A DNA stretch of 64,000 bases, from assembly GCF_002261335.1 (NCBI RefSeq), contig NZ_NEVL01000001.1, forward strand, positions 248,001 to 312,000, written 5' to 3'. This document shows positions 1 to 6,927 of this stretch, in pieces (within the stretch, counting starts at the first letter, position 1; every line of letters starts with the position of its first letter). The notes under the pieces are model-generated. The model saw only the letters and a program-made list of their open reading frames with translations. It made no database searches and was not told the origin of the DNA. This DNA comes from Bordetella genomosp. 1 (GTDB lineage Bacteria > Pseudomonadota > Gammaproteobacteria > Burkholderiales > Burkholderiaceae_B). The translations under genes were made by a program, and so were the position numbers.

Positions 1-253
1 CGGTCCCCCCTTGGCGCAGCGGCTCGAACCGCTGGCTGACAGCTTCGATGTGATGCCACGCGGTCGCGTGTTCGGCCCGTTCGTGCAGCCAGGTTCGCCA
101 CGCGGTCCTGTCCCCCTCGGTCACGCCATCTGCACGCAACAACGCGAACCAGTCGGCGGCCTGTTGCAAGCTGTCGAAATCGGCTTTCATTGCACCGACC
201 GCCGGGGGCGGGGCCAAAATGTCGGAAGGCGAATTATGCGAGGGCGGCGCCAT
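1..253 (-). CDS. FecR-family anti-sigma/sensor protein, N-terminal part (cut by window edge)
   Basis: The reverse strand encodes about 84 residues before the window ends. They match the N-terminal DUF4880 domain of FecR proteins: a helix with AADWFALLRADG, then TAWRTWL and an AWHHIE stretch. FecR proteins sit in the inner membrane, sense the TonB receptor's signalling domain in the periplasm and control the partner FecI sigma factor. The ATG at 253-251 lies 4 bases after the stop codon of the sigma-factor gene, the usual fecI-fecR coupling. The membrane segment and the periplasmic FecR domain are off the window, so integrity cannot be judged. The receptor gene is presumably further left. Confidence 0.85.
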   Translation of the reverse strand, partial: MAPPSHNSPSDILAPPPAVGAMKADFDSLQQAADWFALLRADGVTEGDRTAWRTWLHERAEHATAWHHIEAVSQRFEPLRQGGT

Positions 254-257
254 CCGT

Positions 258-785
258 TCACCTGCTTACCCCGGCTTCGATCAGGGCGCATTGCAACATG
301 CACCGGGCGACGTATTTTTGAACCATGCGCTCTGACACCTGCAGGGTTTGGGCGATGTCGCGGTAGGGCACGCCGTCCACCTGCGCCATGATGAAGGCCG
401 TGGCGGCCTTCTGCGGTAAGCGGCTCAGCATCGTGCCAATTTCCATCAGCGTTTCGATGATCAATGCACGTTGCTCGGGAGACGGTTCGAAAGCGTCGGG
501 GCGCGCGGCCAGGGCGTCCAGCCAGGCTTGTTCGACTTCACGCCGCCGCCAGAAGTCCGCACACAGGCCGTTGCCCATGGCTCGTAAATAGGCGCGTGCT
601 TCCGGAAAACTCTTGAATCCTTGAGAGGCCGGCTTGCTGAGCAAGCGAAGGAAGGCGTCATGAGCCAGGTCGGCGGCGTCCGCCGCGTTGCCCAGGCGGC
701 GGCGGAGCCATCCTTGGAGCCATTCGTGGTGATCGCAATAGATCACTGCCATGGACGGTGCCGCACCGTATCCTTCAGCCTTCAT
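258..785 (-). CDS. FecI-type ECF sigma factor
   Basis: A 175-aa ECF sigma factor of the iron-starvation (FecI) group. Region 2 is visible as DHHEWLQGWLRRRLGNAADAADL followed by AHDAFLRLL. Region 4 carries the helix-turn-helix VPYRDIAQTLQVSERMVQKYV. I chose the ATG at 785-783, which leaves the short leader usual before the HHEWL motif. A TTG at 824 and an ATG at 752 are also in frame and none has a strong ribosome site. A Fur-box-like sequence lies at 864-882, which suggests iron repression. The partner fecR begins 4 bases downstream. By family role it directs RNA polymerase to a TonB-dependent receptor gene when the cognate ferri-siderophore is present. Confidence 0.88.
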   Translation of the reverse strand: MKAEGYGAAPSMAVIYCDHHEWLQGWLRRRLGNAADAADLAHDAFLRLLSKPASQGFKSFPEARAYLRAMGNGLCADFWRRREVEQAWLDALAARPDAFEPSPEQRALIIETLMEIGTMLSRLPQKAATAFIMAQVDGVPYRDIAQTLQVSERMVQKYVARCMLQCALIEAGVSR

Positions 786-863
786 GTTCTTTTCGGCCCG
801 CGGCGGTGGGGCCTCTCCGTCCAAGTTTTGTAAACGAAACTAATTCGTATTTCAAAATCTGAG

Positions 864-882
864 GCGAATGATAACGCATTGG
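864..882 (-). promoter_or_regulatory. Fur-box-like operator upstream of the fecI-type gene
   Basis: The sequence gcgaatgataacgcattgg has an AATGATAA core and a partly palindromic AATGATAACGCATT stretch resembling the Fur consensus (GATAATGATAATCATTATC). It lies about 80 bases upstream of the chosen sigma-factor start. Iron control of FecI genes is well known; assignment here rests on sequence resemblance only. Confidence 0.5.
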
Positions 883-942
883 GAAATGCATGGTGTACGG
901 CGGCAAGCGCGGGCGGGCTGTCGACCTATGGCGTGCAGGCCC

Positions 943-2229
943 TCATGCCGAGGGGTACTGCCGCCGCAGCCGCTCGATCGCCGCGCGCAGCGCGCGCTTG
1001 ATGGCGAGCGCCTCCGCGTCATCGTCGGCGGGCGTGGCCTCGCGGACGTGGCGCTCGCGCACGGGTGCGGTCAGCGCTTCGAGCCGCAGGGAGACCGGTG
1101 CGTCGGGCGCGGGCTGCGTGGCGCTCACGCGCACGTCGACCGAATGGGCGATCTGCCGCACCAGTTCCCGCGCTGCGCCCGCGCGTTCTTCGTAGCTCGC
1201 CTCGTCCGCCGGACCACCGCCGAACCGCGCCGCCAGTCGTGCGGGTCCGGCGCCGCGCAGCCGCGCCGCCAGGTCTTCCAATGCCTGCGCCAACTCTTCG
1301 GCGAATCCTGCATAGACCGCGTCGATCTGCGCGCGCGAGCGCAGCAGACCCTGCGCATCCTCGATCCCGCTGAGATCGAGCGCGAGCCGCGCATGGCCGC
1401 GTGCGTCGCGGCGCAGCCGGGCGGGCGTGACGAGTTCGTCGAGCAAATGCGTGGGCGGATGAAAACGATAGCTGCGGCCGTGACGCGACATGATGCGGGC
1501 TCGATCGGGGTTGGCGTCATCGGTGGCCAGCAGGTCGATGCGAGGCGCCTCGGTCAGGCACACATCGCCGCCCGCAGCGATCAGGCACGCGGCGTCGAGG
1601 CGGCCGCGCACCAGGATGCGGCAACGGTAGTCGCGCGCCAGCAGCGTGTGCACGGCAAGGCCCGAGGTGAACGCGTGCTTGCCGGCAGGCAGCAACAGCA
1701 ACGCGAGGTCGCAGGGGCCGTCCACGATCAGCCATGGGCCGCCCGCCTCGTCATGCGACGCCTCATCGTGCAGCTGCGCCGCATCGCCCACGCTGACGCG
1801 CCGCGCCTGCAGGCCGGCGCGGAAGATCCAGCCCGCCACGCGCAGCCGCGGATGGTCCGGCAGCGAGTCGGGCAGGTCCAGCGTGGCGGCGCGCACGGGC
1901 CCATTGGCGGCCAGAAACACCCACTGGCGCGTGTCGTCGAGGGGAAAGCGCGCCTGGGCAGCCTCGTCCATCAATGCATATGCCGCCGCGTTGTCGGTGT
2001 CGCGAATGCGTGCGAGCAGGCGCTGAGCCTGTTCCAGGTTGAGCACCTCGAATTCGACGCCCGCCCACGACACGCGCGCGACCGTGGGCGCCCTGCGCGC
2101 GTGGTCGGTCCACGCCCGTGCCGCGTCCGCCTGCGCCTCGAGCGCGGCGCGTTGCGTCTCGGCATCGTCCAGACGCTGCGCACGCTGCTGCGCACGCCAT
2201 TGCTTGCGTGCGTCGGTCGGGCTGCCCAT
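943..2229 (-). CDS. Hypothetical protein, 428 aa
   Basis: I do not recognise the family. The protein starts at ATG 2229 (MGSPTDARKQ). It has an Ala/Arg/Gln-rich probable helix to about residue 50, a mixed region to residue 160, then residues 165-240 rich in short hydrophobic strands and Gly/Asp turns (WLIVDGPCDLALLLLPAG, ILVRGRLDAACLIAAGGDVCL), which recall a right-handed beta-helix or bactofilin-like fold. The C-terminal 150 residues are Ala/Glu/Arg-rich and probably helical. There is no signal peptide or membrane segment, so it is probably cytoplasmic. Its start region and upstream DNA are repeated in damaged form at about 9519-9853. The open frame continues upstream of 2229, but that part is Arg/Pro-rich and is the repeated upstream segment, so I excluded it. 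Confidence 0.6.
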   Translation of the reverse strand: MGSPTDARKQWRAQQRAQRLDDAETQRAALEAQADAARAWTDHARRAPTVARVSWAGVEFEVLNLEQAQRLLARIRDTDNAAAYALMDEAAQARFPLDDTRQWVFLAANGPVRAATLDLPDSLPDHPRLRVAGWIFRAGLQARRVSVGDAAQLHDEASHDEAGGPWLIVDGPCDLALLLLPAGKHAFTSGLAVHTLLARDYRCRILVRGRLDAACLIAAGGDVCLTEAPRIDLLATDDANPDRARIMSRHGRSYRFHPPTHLLDELVTPARLRRDARGHARLALDLSGIEDAQGLLRSRAQIDAVYAGFAEELAQALEDLAARLRGAGPARLAARFGGGPADEASYEERAGAARELVRQIAHSVDVRVSATQPAPDAPVSLRLEALTAPVRERHVREATPADDDAEALAIKRALRAAIERLRRQYPSA

Positions 2230-2469
2230 TACCGACCTTTGCCTGGCAGGGCCGGCATCAGCCGCGCCGGATCGTCGGCGCGGTGCAGGCACCGCGCCAT
2301 CCGCGTCGCGCGCATCGCCGTTTCCCGTGGCGCGCTGGCGGCGAGCGGCGGCGCGGAGACGGGCAGAGCGGATGAGTGGCGGACGCGGGTCACGGATCGA
2401 TTCCTGGTTGGCGCGGAGTCTGGCGGTATACGCGCATATTACCGGCAGCCGGGAGTCCGGCTGACGCCA
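2068..2469 (-). repeat. Direct repeat copy A (gene start plus promoter segment of the 428-aa gene)
   Basis: This segment covers codons 1 to about 54 of the 428-aa gene and about 240 bases upstream. It aligns in the same orientation with 9519-9853. The best-conserved parts are 2068-2144 and 2397-2469. The second holds the near-palindrome GGTATACGCGCATATTACC at 2425-2443, which is identical in copy B. Copy A is the intact one. Confidence 0.85.
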
Positions 2470-2567
2470 TTCGCGGCGCGCGCCATGGATGTGCGCGCTG
2501 ATGCGAGCCTGCGCTGGATTCTGTTGCCACCGGCCGGCACGATCCGCCCCTGGGCCAGGATAGCGCT

Positions 2568-2592
2568 GGCGGAGCGGGTGGCCCGCTCCGCC
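2568..2592 (-). terminator. Hairpin after the alkylsulfatase remnant
   Basis: A perfect 11-bp stem GGCGGAGCGGG / CCCGCTCCGCC with a 3-nt loop lies 5 bases beyond the stop codon of the remnant at 2598-2672, reading on the minus strand. The intact alkylsulfatase gene also has a hairpin just after its stop. There is no clear T-run. Confidence 0.55.
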
Positions 2593-2597
2593 CCCCC

Positions 2598-2672
2598 TTA
2601 CGGCGTCACGATGTCCCACCAGAACTCGAAGTTATCGAGCGCGGCAAACATCTCGGTGATCTGTTGGCCGCG
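2598..2672 (-). pseudogene. Remnant of an SdsA-type alkylsulfatase gene (C-terminal end)
   Basis: The minus strand reads QQITEMFAALDNFEFWWDIVTP and then TAA. The alkylsulfatase at 35631-37652 ends with the same residues except Asn for Asp. No other part of such a gene is visible: beyond 2680 the DNA becomes AT-rich and non-homologous. It is therefore a 3' gene fragment followed by its own terminator-like hairpin, showing that a second alkylsulfatase gene once ended here and was deleted or displaced from its 5' side. Confidence 0.8.
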
Positions 2673-2806
2673 CTCGTATCAAAATGAATATTTGAAGAAG
2701 TAATGGATATTCCCGATTCCGCGAACATGTTGTACAGATAGAGTCATATTGCGACGCACGAGATTCCGTTGGACGCGGTCACCCTCCGACCTCACAAGGA
2801 GCAGTC

Positions 2807-3691
2807 ATGTCTTCCGCTGGAACGAATTACAGAAACGTCCGGCGAGCAAGATCCCTGGCCTCCTTTTCCTGGAGTGCGTGGCGGCGGCACGGTCGTCATG
2901 CCGCTGGCTGGATAATGGCCGGATTATTTTCGGCAGTGGCAGGACCTGCCGCTGGCGCCGACAGCCAGGAGCTGGCGAAACAGCTCAGCAATCCCGTCGC
3001 GGCCCTGATCAGCATTCCTTTTCAGTACAACTATGACCGAGGTCTGGGCCCCGATGGCAACGGACACCGCAATACGCTCAACATTCAACCCGTGGTGCCC
3101 ATCACGCTGAATGAAGACTGGAACCTGATTTCCCGCACCATCCTGCCCGTCACCTGGCAGAGCGGCGTCACGGCCGATGGCGCGAGCCAGAGCGGCCTCG
3201 GCGACACGGTGCAGAGCTTCTTCTTTTCGCCCGCAAAGCCCACGGCAGCGGGCACGATCTGGGGCCTGGGGCCGGCCCTGCTCGTGCCGACCGCCACCGA
3301 CAGCCAGCTGGGCGGCAAGAAATGGGGCGCGGGCCCGACGGGCGTGGTGCTGCAGCAGAACGGCCCCTGGACATACGGCGGGCTCGCAAACCACATCTGG
3401 TCATATGCGGGCCAGTCCTCGCGGCCCGGCGTGTCGTCCACCTTTCTGCAGCCCTTTCTGGCCTACACGACGCCCGACGCGATCACATACGCCCTCAATA
3501 CCGAATCCACGTACGACTGGAACCGCTCCGAATGGTCGGTGCCGGTCAATTTCCAGGTATCGAAAGTCACGAAAATCGCCGATCAGCCCATCAGCTTCCA
3601 GGTTGGCCTGCGTTATTGGGCGGAGTCGCCGGAGCGCGGGCCGCGCGGTTGGGGCGGGCGCTTTACCGTCACGCTGCTGTTTCCCAGGTAA
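2807..3691 (+). CDS. Outer-membrane beta-barrel protein of the 'neuromedin U'/transporter-annotated family
   Basis: A 294-aa exported protein. After an atypically long N-terminus (hydrophobic core about residues 34-50, GWIMAGLFSAVAGPAAGA) comes a series of amphipathic strands: LISIPFQYNYD, NTLNIQPVVPITLNEDWNLISRTILPV, a GLGPALLVPTAT strand, GGLANHIWSYAG and a C-terminal GGRFTVTLLFPR. These are typical of a family often annotated 'neuromedin U' or 'transporter', a bacterial outer-membrane barrel unrelated to the hormone. The ATG at 2807 follows AAGGAG. It is the first gene of a plus-strand set with two DUF1254 proteins and an arylsulfatase, so a role in passage of an organic substrate is plausible but inferred. 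Confidence 0.75.
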   Translation: MSSAGTNYRNVRRARSLASFSWSAWRRHGRHAAGWIMAGLFSAVAGPAAGADSQELAKQLSNPVAALISIPFQYNYDRGLGPDGNGHRNTLNIQPVVPITLNEDWNLISRTILPVTWQSGVTADGASQSGLGDTVQSFFFSPAKPTAAGTIWGLGPALLVPTATDSQLGGKKWGAGPTGVVLQQNGPWTYGGLANHIWSYAGQSSRPGVSSTFLQPFLAYTTPDAITYALNTESTYDWNRSEWSVPVNFQVSKVTKIADQPISFQVGLRYWAESPERGPRGWGGRFTVTLLFPR

Positions 3692-3721
3692 GTCCATCCA
3701 GCAAGATTTTCAGGGGCAAGC

Positions 3722-5191
3722 ATGAATACCGGTTTTCATTTTCGCGTGGCCAGGCTTTCCACCATTATCCGACGCCATGGCGCGAAGGCGGGATGGGTAT
3801 GCGCGGCACTGCTCGCGAGCGTCAACCTGTCGGTGGCGGCCCCTTTTCCGGACAAACTGTTGTCCACGCCCGGCACGCCCGACGTGGTGGAAAAGGGCAT
3901 GGAGGTCGACGGCTATCAGCTGGCGGTTTCCGCCTATACCTGGGGTTATCCGCTGGTGCGCATGGAACGGGCCATGCGCGAGTACACCGACGTTCCGTCG
4001 CCGAAGCCGGCCACGAGCTATCGCGCTCCCATGAATACCATTGGCTGGGCAACGGAACTGGCGTCCCCGAAAGCCAAGGACATGCCGACGGCCAACAACG
4101 ACACGTACTACATGAGCGCGGTGGTACAGCTCGATGAGCCGTGGATCCTCACCGTGCCGGATACCCAGGATCGCTATTACGTGATCGACGTGTTCAACAT
4201 GTACCAGGAGCTCCAGCACTACATCGGACGACGGGCCACCGGCACCAAGGCAGGTACCTTCGCGCTGGTGCCGCCGGGTTGGAAGGGCGATCTGCCCGCC
4301 GGCGCGAAGCGGCTGGACGTCAGCACCGACAAGGTGTGGCTCTGGGGCCGGCTGCGCGTCGTTCCGGGCGAAACCCCCGAGAAACTGAAAGCGGTGCAAA
4401 GTGGCTTCGAACTCGCGCCATTGAGCGCAGCCGGCAAGCCCGCCGCTCGTGCGGACCGGAAGCCGCTGGCCCCGCTGCCCGCGATCGACAACGATGAGCT
4501 CGGCTTCCTGACCCACCTCGGCCAGGCGGTGAAAGCCAACCCCATCCGCGTCGAAGACGAAGCGCTGTTCGCGCAGTTCGAACGGATCGGGCTCACCAAA
4601 TCGGGCTTCGATCCGTCCAAGCTCGACCCCGCCGTGCGCAAAGGGATGATCCGCGGGCTCGACGATGCGCCGTCGGTGGCCGTGGCCTCGCTGGCCAGCA
4701 CCAGCACCAAGCGCAGCGGCTGGGATTGGGTCACCGGACTCGATAGTTTCGGCTACAACTATCCGCTGCGCGCCGTCGTGGCCGGCCCCTATCTCGGGGG
4801 CAATGGCGAGAAGGAGGCGATGTACCCCATCCGCTACACCGACAGCGAAGGCAAGCCGCTGACCGGCGCCAACCAGTACACGCTGACCTTCGACACGCTG
4901 CCGCCGGTCAACGCCTTCTGGTCGCTCACCATGTACAACGCCGACGACAAGATGCTCGTTGCCAACGAGATACAACGCTACAAGGTCGGGTCGGACACCG
5001 AAGGCCTGGTCCAGGGCAAGACCGGCTCGATGACGATCCGCATCCAGCACCAGAAGCCGGCTGGCGAAGACGCTGCGAACTGGCTGCCCGCGCCCACGGG
5101 TCCCTTCTATGTGATCCTGCGCATGTATCAGCCCAACGACGACATCTTGAGCGGGAAATGGAAGATCCCGGACCTGAAACGGAGCCAATGA
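3722..5191 (+). CDS. DUF1254/DUF1214 domain protein (exported)
   Basis: A 489-aa protein with an N-terminal signal sequence (hydrophobic about residues 22-40, ending SVAAPFP). DUF1254 follows at about residues 60-190 (YTWGYPLVRMERA, NNDTYYMSAVVQL, YYVIDVFNMYQ) and DUF1214 near the C-terminus (GANQYTLTFDTLPPVNAFWSLTMYN, then FYVILRMYQP). The molecular activity of these families is not established to my knowledge. It lies 30 bases after the outer-membrane protein and 83 bases before a second DUF1254 gene, consistent with one transcript that also includes the arylsulfatase. Two further DUF1254 paralogues lie at 27457-30480. Confidence 0.88.
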   Translation: MNTGFHFRVARLSTIIRRHGAKAGWVCAALLASVNLSVAAPFPDKLLSTPGTPDVVEKGMEVDGYQLAVSAYTWGYPLVRMERAMREYTDVPSPKPATSYRAPMNTIGWATELASPKAKDMPTANNDTYYMSAVVQLDEPWILTVPDTQDRYYVIDVFNMYQELQHYIGRRATGTKAGTFALVPPGWKGDLPAGAKRLDVSTDKVWLWGRLRVVPGETPEKLKAVQSGFELAPLSAAGKPAARADRKPLAPLPAIDNDELGFLTHLGQAVKANPIRVEDEALFAQFERIGLTKSGFDPSKLDPAVRKGMIRGLDDAPSVAVASLASTSTKRSGWDWVTGLDSFGYNYPLRAVVAGPYLGGNGEKEAMYPIRYTDSEGKPLTGANQYTLTFDTLPPVNAFWSLTMYNADDKMLVANEIQRYKVGSDTEGLVQGKTGSMTIRIQHQKPAGEDAANWLPAPTGPFYVILRMYQPNDDILSGKWKIPDLKRSQ

Positions 5192-5274
5192 GCGCACCGT
5201 GACGCGACGAATCGTCGCGTCCGCAATGCACGGGGCATGCGCCTGCATGGCCTGAACGCTTTTGTGGGGGTTGC

Positions 5275-6789
5275 ATGTCTTTTACGCGTCGCGAGTTCAC
5301 CCGTTCCGGGCTTGCCGTGCTGGGCGCGCTGTCCGCCACGTCCTCGGCGTCTGTCTCCGCAGCGCCGGCCCGGGGTGCGCCCCTGGCGGTCGGCGCGGGC
5401 GATGAATCCGAGCCGCTGGGCGGGCAGCCACCGGCCGGCGCCGCGGCATCGGTCGCCGACTTCGACTACCAGATCAGATATCAGCGCGCCTTCGAGGCGG
5501 TGCTGTGGGCCATGCCCGCCGTGGCGATGTACAGCTTTCGTCGCGCCGCATTCGACGGGCTGGGCCTGAAGGACAACGACATCATTGCGTACTCGGCGAC
5601 GGCCACGCCGCGGCTGGAAGCGATCACCGCGAACAGCACCACGCCGTACATCACGGCGTTCACGGACCTGCGCAACGGCCCGGTCGTGCTCGAGGTACCG
5701 CCGGCGGGACCGGACGGCAGCGTCTACGGGCAGGTCGTGGACGCGTGGCAATTCACGATCGCCGACGTCGGGCCCTCGGGCCTGGACAAAGGCAAGGGCG
5801 CCAGATTCCTGTTCACGCCGCCCGGCTACGGCGAGCGAGTGCCGGATGGCTATATCCACGTCGCGTCGCCGAACTACCGGATATCGCTGGCCTTCAGGTC
5901 GGTGCCGGCCCCCGGGAAAACCGCCGAAGACGCGTACCGCTATGCACGCAAGCTGCGCATGTATGCCCTGTCGCAGGCGCGGACGCCGCCCGAGCAACGC
6001 TTCGTCGATCCGATCGATCAACGGTATCCGACCTTGCCGTTCTACGACGAACGGCACTTCCACGACATGCATGCCATCCTGAGCGTCGAGCCGGTCAAGG
6101 AGCATGACAAGGTGATGATGGGGATGCTGGCATCGCTGGGCATCGAGCACGGCAAGCCTTTCACGCCCGACGACAAGGCGCGCAAGGCGATGCGGCAGGC
6201 GGCCATCGATGCGTGGTTCTACATGCAGCAGTGGTTCGAAAACTTCCCCGCGGAAAAACGGTATTGGCCGGACCGGCACTACGCCTCGCTGCTCCAGGCC
6301 GACCGCAATCGACGATTCACGTTCGTCTATGACGACCGGATCGATCTGATCGAGCGCGCCGCCGAGTACTTCTGGTGCACCTACATGCCGAAGGAGCTGG
6401 GCGACAACCCCGCCACCCAATACCTCATGGCCGTTGCCGACGCGGCCGGCAAGCCCCTGCAGGCCGGCAAGCGCTACCGGCTCGACGTGCCGGCGCAGAT
6501 GCCGGTCAGGCAATTCTGGGCGCTGACGGTCTACGACCGCGCTACCAATGCATTCATCTACAGCAAGTCCGGGCGCACCACGTTGTCCTCCTACGACGTG
6601 GACCGCATGAAGAAGAATGCCGACGGCGGCGTGACGCTGTTCATCGGACCTTCCGCCCCGGCGGGCTACGAAAGCAACTGGATTCCCACCGAGGGCAAGC
6701 GCCCGCTGCCGGCCATGCGCTTCTATGGCCCGACGGAGGCGCTGAATACGAAGCGGTTCAAGCTGGATGATTTCGTGCTGGTCGAATGA
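5275..6789 (+). CDS. DUF1254/DUF1214 domain protein with Tat-type signal
   Basis: A 504-aa paralogue of the preceding gene. The N-terminus TRREFTRSG followed by LAVLGALSATSSASVSAAPA looks like a twin-arginine export signal, unlike the Sec-type signals of the other three DUF1254 proteins in the window. DUF1254 elements include QRAFEAVLWAMPAVAMYSF, NSTTPYITAFTDL and the RISLAFRSV strand. DUF1214 elements are RLDVPAQMPVRQFWALTVYD and AMRFYGPTEALNTKRFKLDDF. Tat export implies folding in the cytoplasm, perhaps with a cofactor, but no cofactor motif is evident. The start has a weak ribosome site (gggggttgc) 5 bases upstream. Confidence 0.86.
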   Translation: MSFTRREFTRSGLAVLGALSATSSASVSAAPARGAPLAVGAGDESEPLGGQPPAGAAASVADFDYQIRYQRAFEAVLWAMPAVAMYSFRRAAFDGLGLKDNDIIAYSATATPRLEAITANSTTPYITAFTDLRNGPVVLEVPPAGPDGSVYGQVVDAWQFTIADVGPSGLDKGKGARFLFTPPGYGERVPDGYIHVASPNYRISLAFRSVPAPGKTAEDAYRYARKLRMYALSQARTPPEQRFVDPIDQRYPTLPFYDERHFHDMHAILSVEPVKEHDKVMMGMLASLGIEHGKPFTPDDKARKAMRQAAIDAWFYMQQWFENFPAEKRYWPDRHYASLLQADRNRRFTFVYDDRIDLIERAAEYFWCTYMPKELGDNPATQYLMAVADAAGKPLQAGKRYRLDVPAQMPVRQFWALTVYDRATNAFIYSKSGRTTLSSYDVDRMKKNADGGVTLFIGPSAPAGYESNWIPTEGKRPLPAMRFYGPTEALNTKRFKLDDFVLVE

Positions 6790-6927
6790 AGTCGGTCCGG
6801 CGCCTCCGTCAGGGCCCCATCGATCCGCACACCGCGCCGAGGGGCGTCCGCGCAGCACACGCGCACGTGCATCCGCGCAGCGCAACAGTTCAGCAGTTCC
6901 CGCCATATCATTCATGAGGAAAGTGTC

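Noticed and set aside
868-2703. Open frame of 611 codons on the plus strand over the 428-aa gene
   Set aside because: It spans the 428-aa gene's promoter, the alkylsulfatase remnant and the hairpin, and is extremely Arg-rich; not protein-like.
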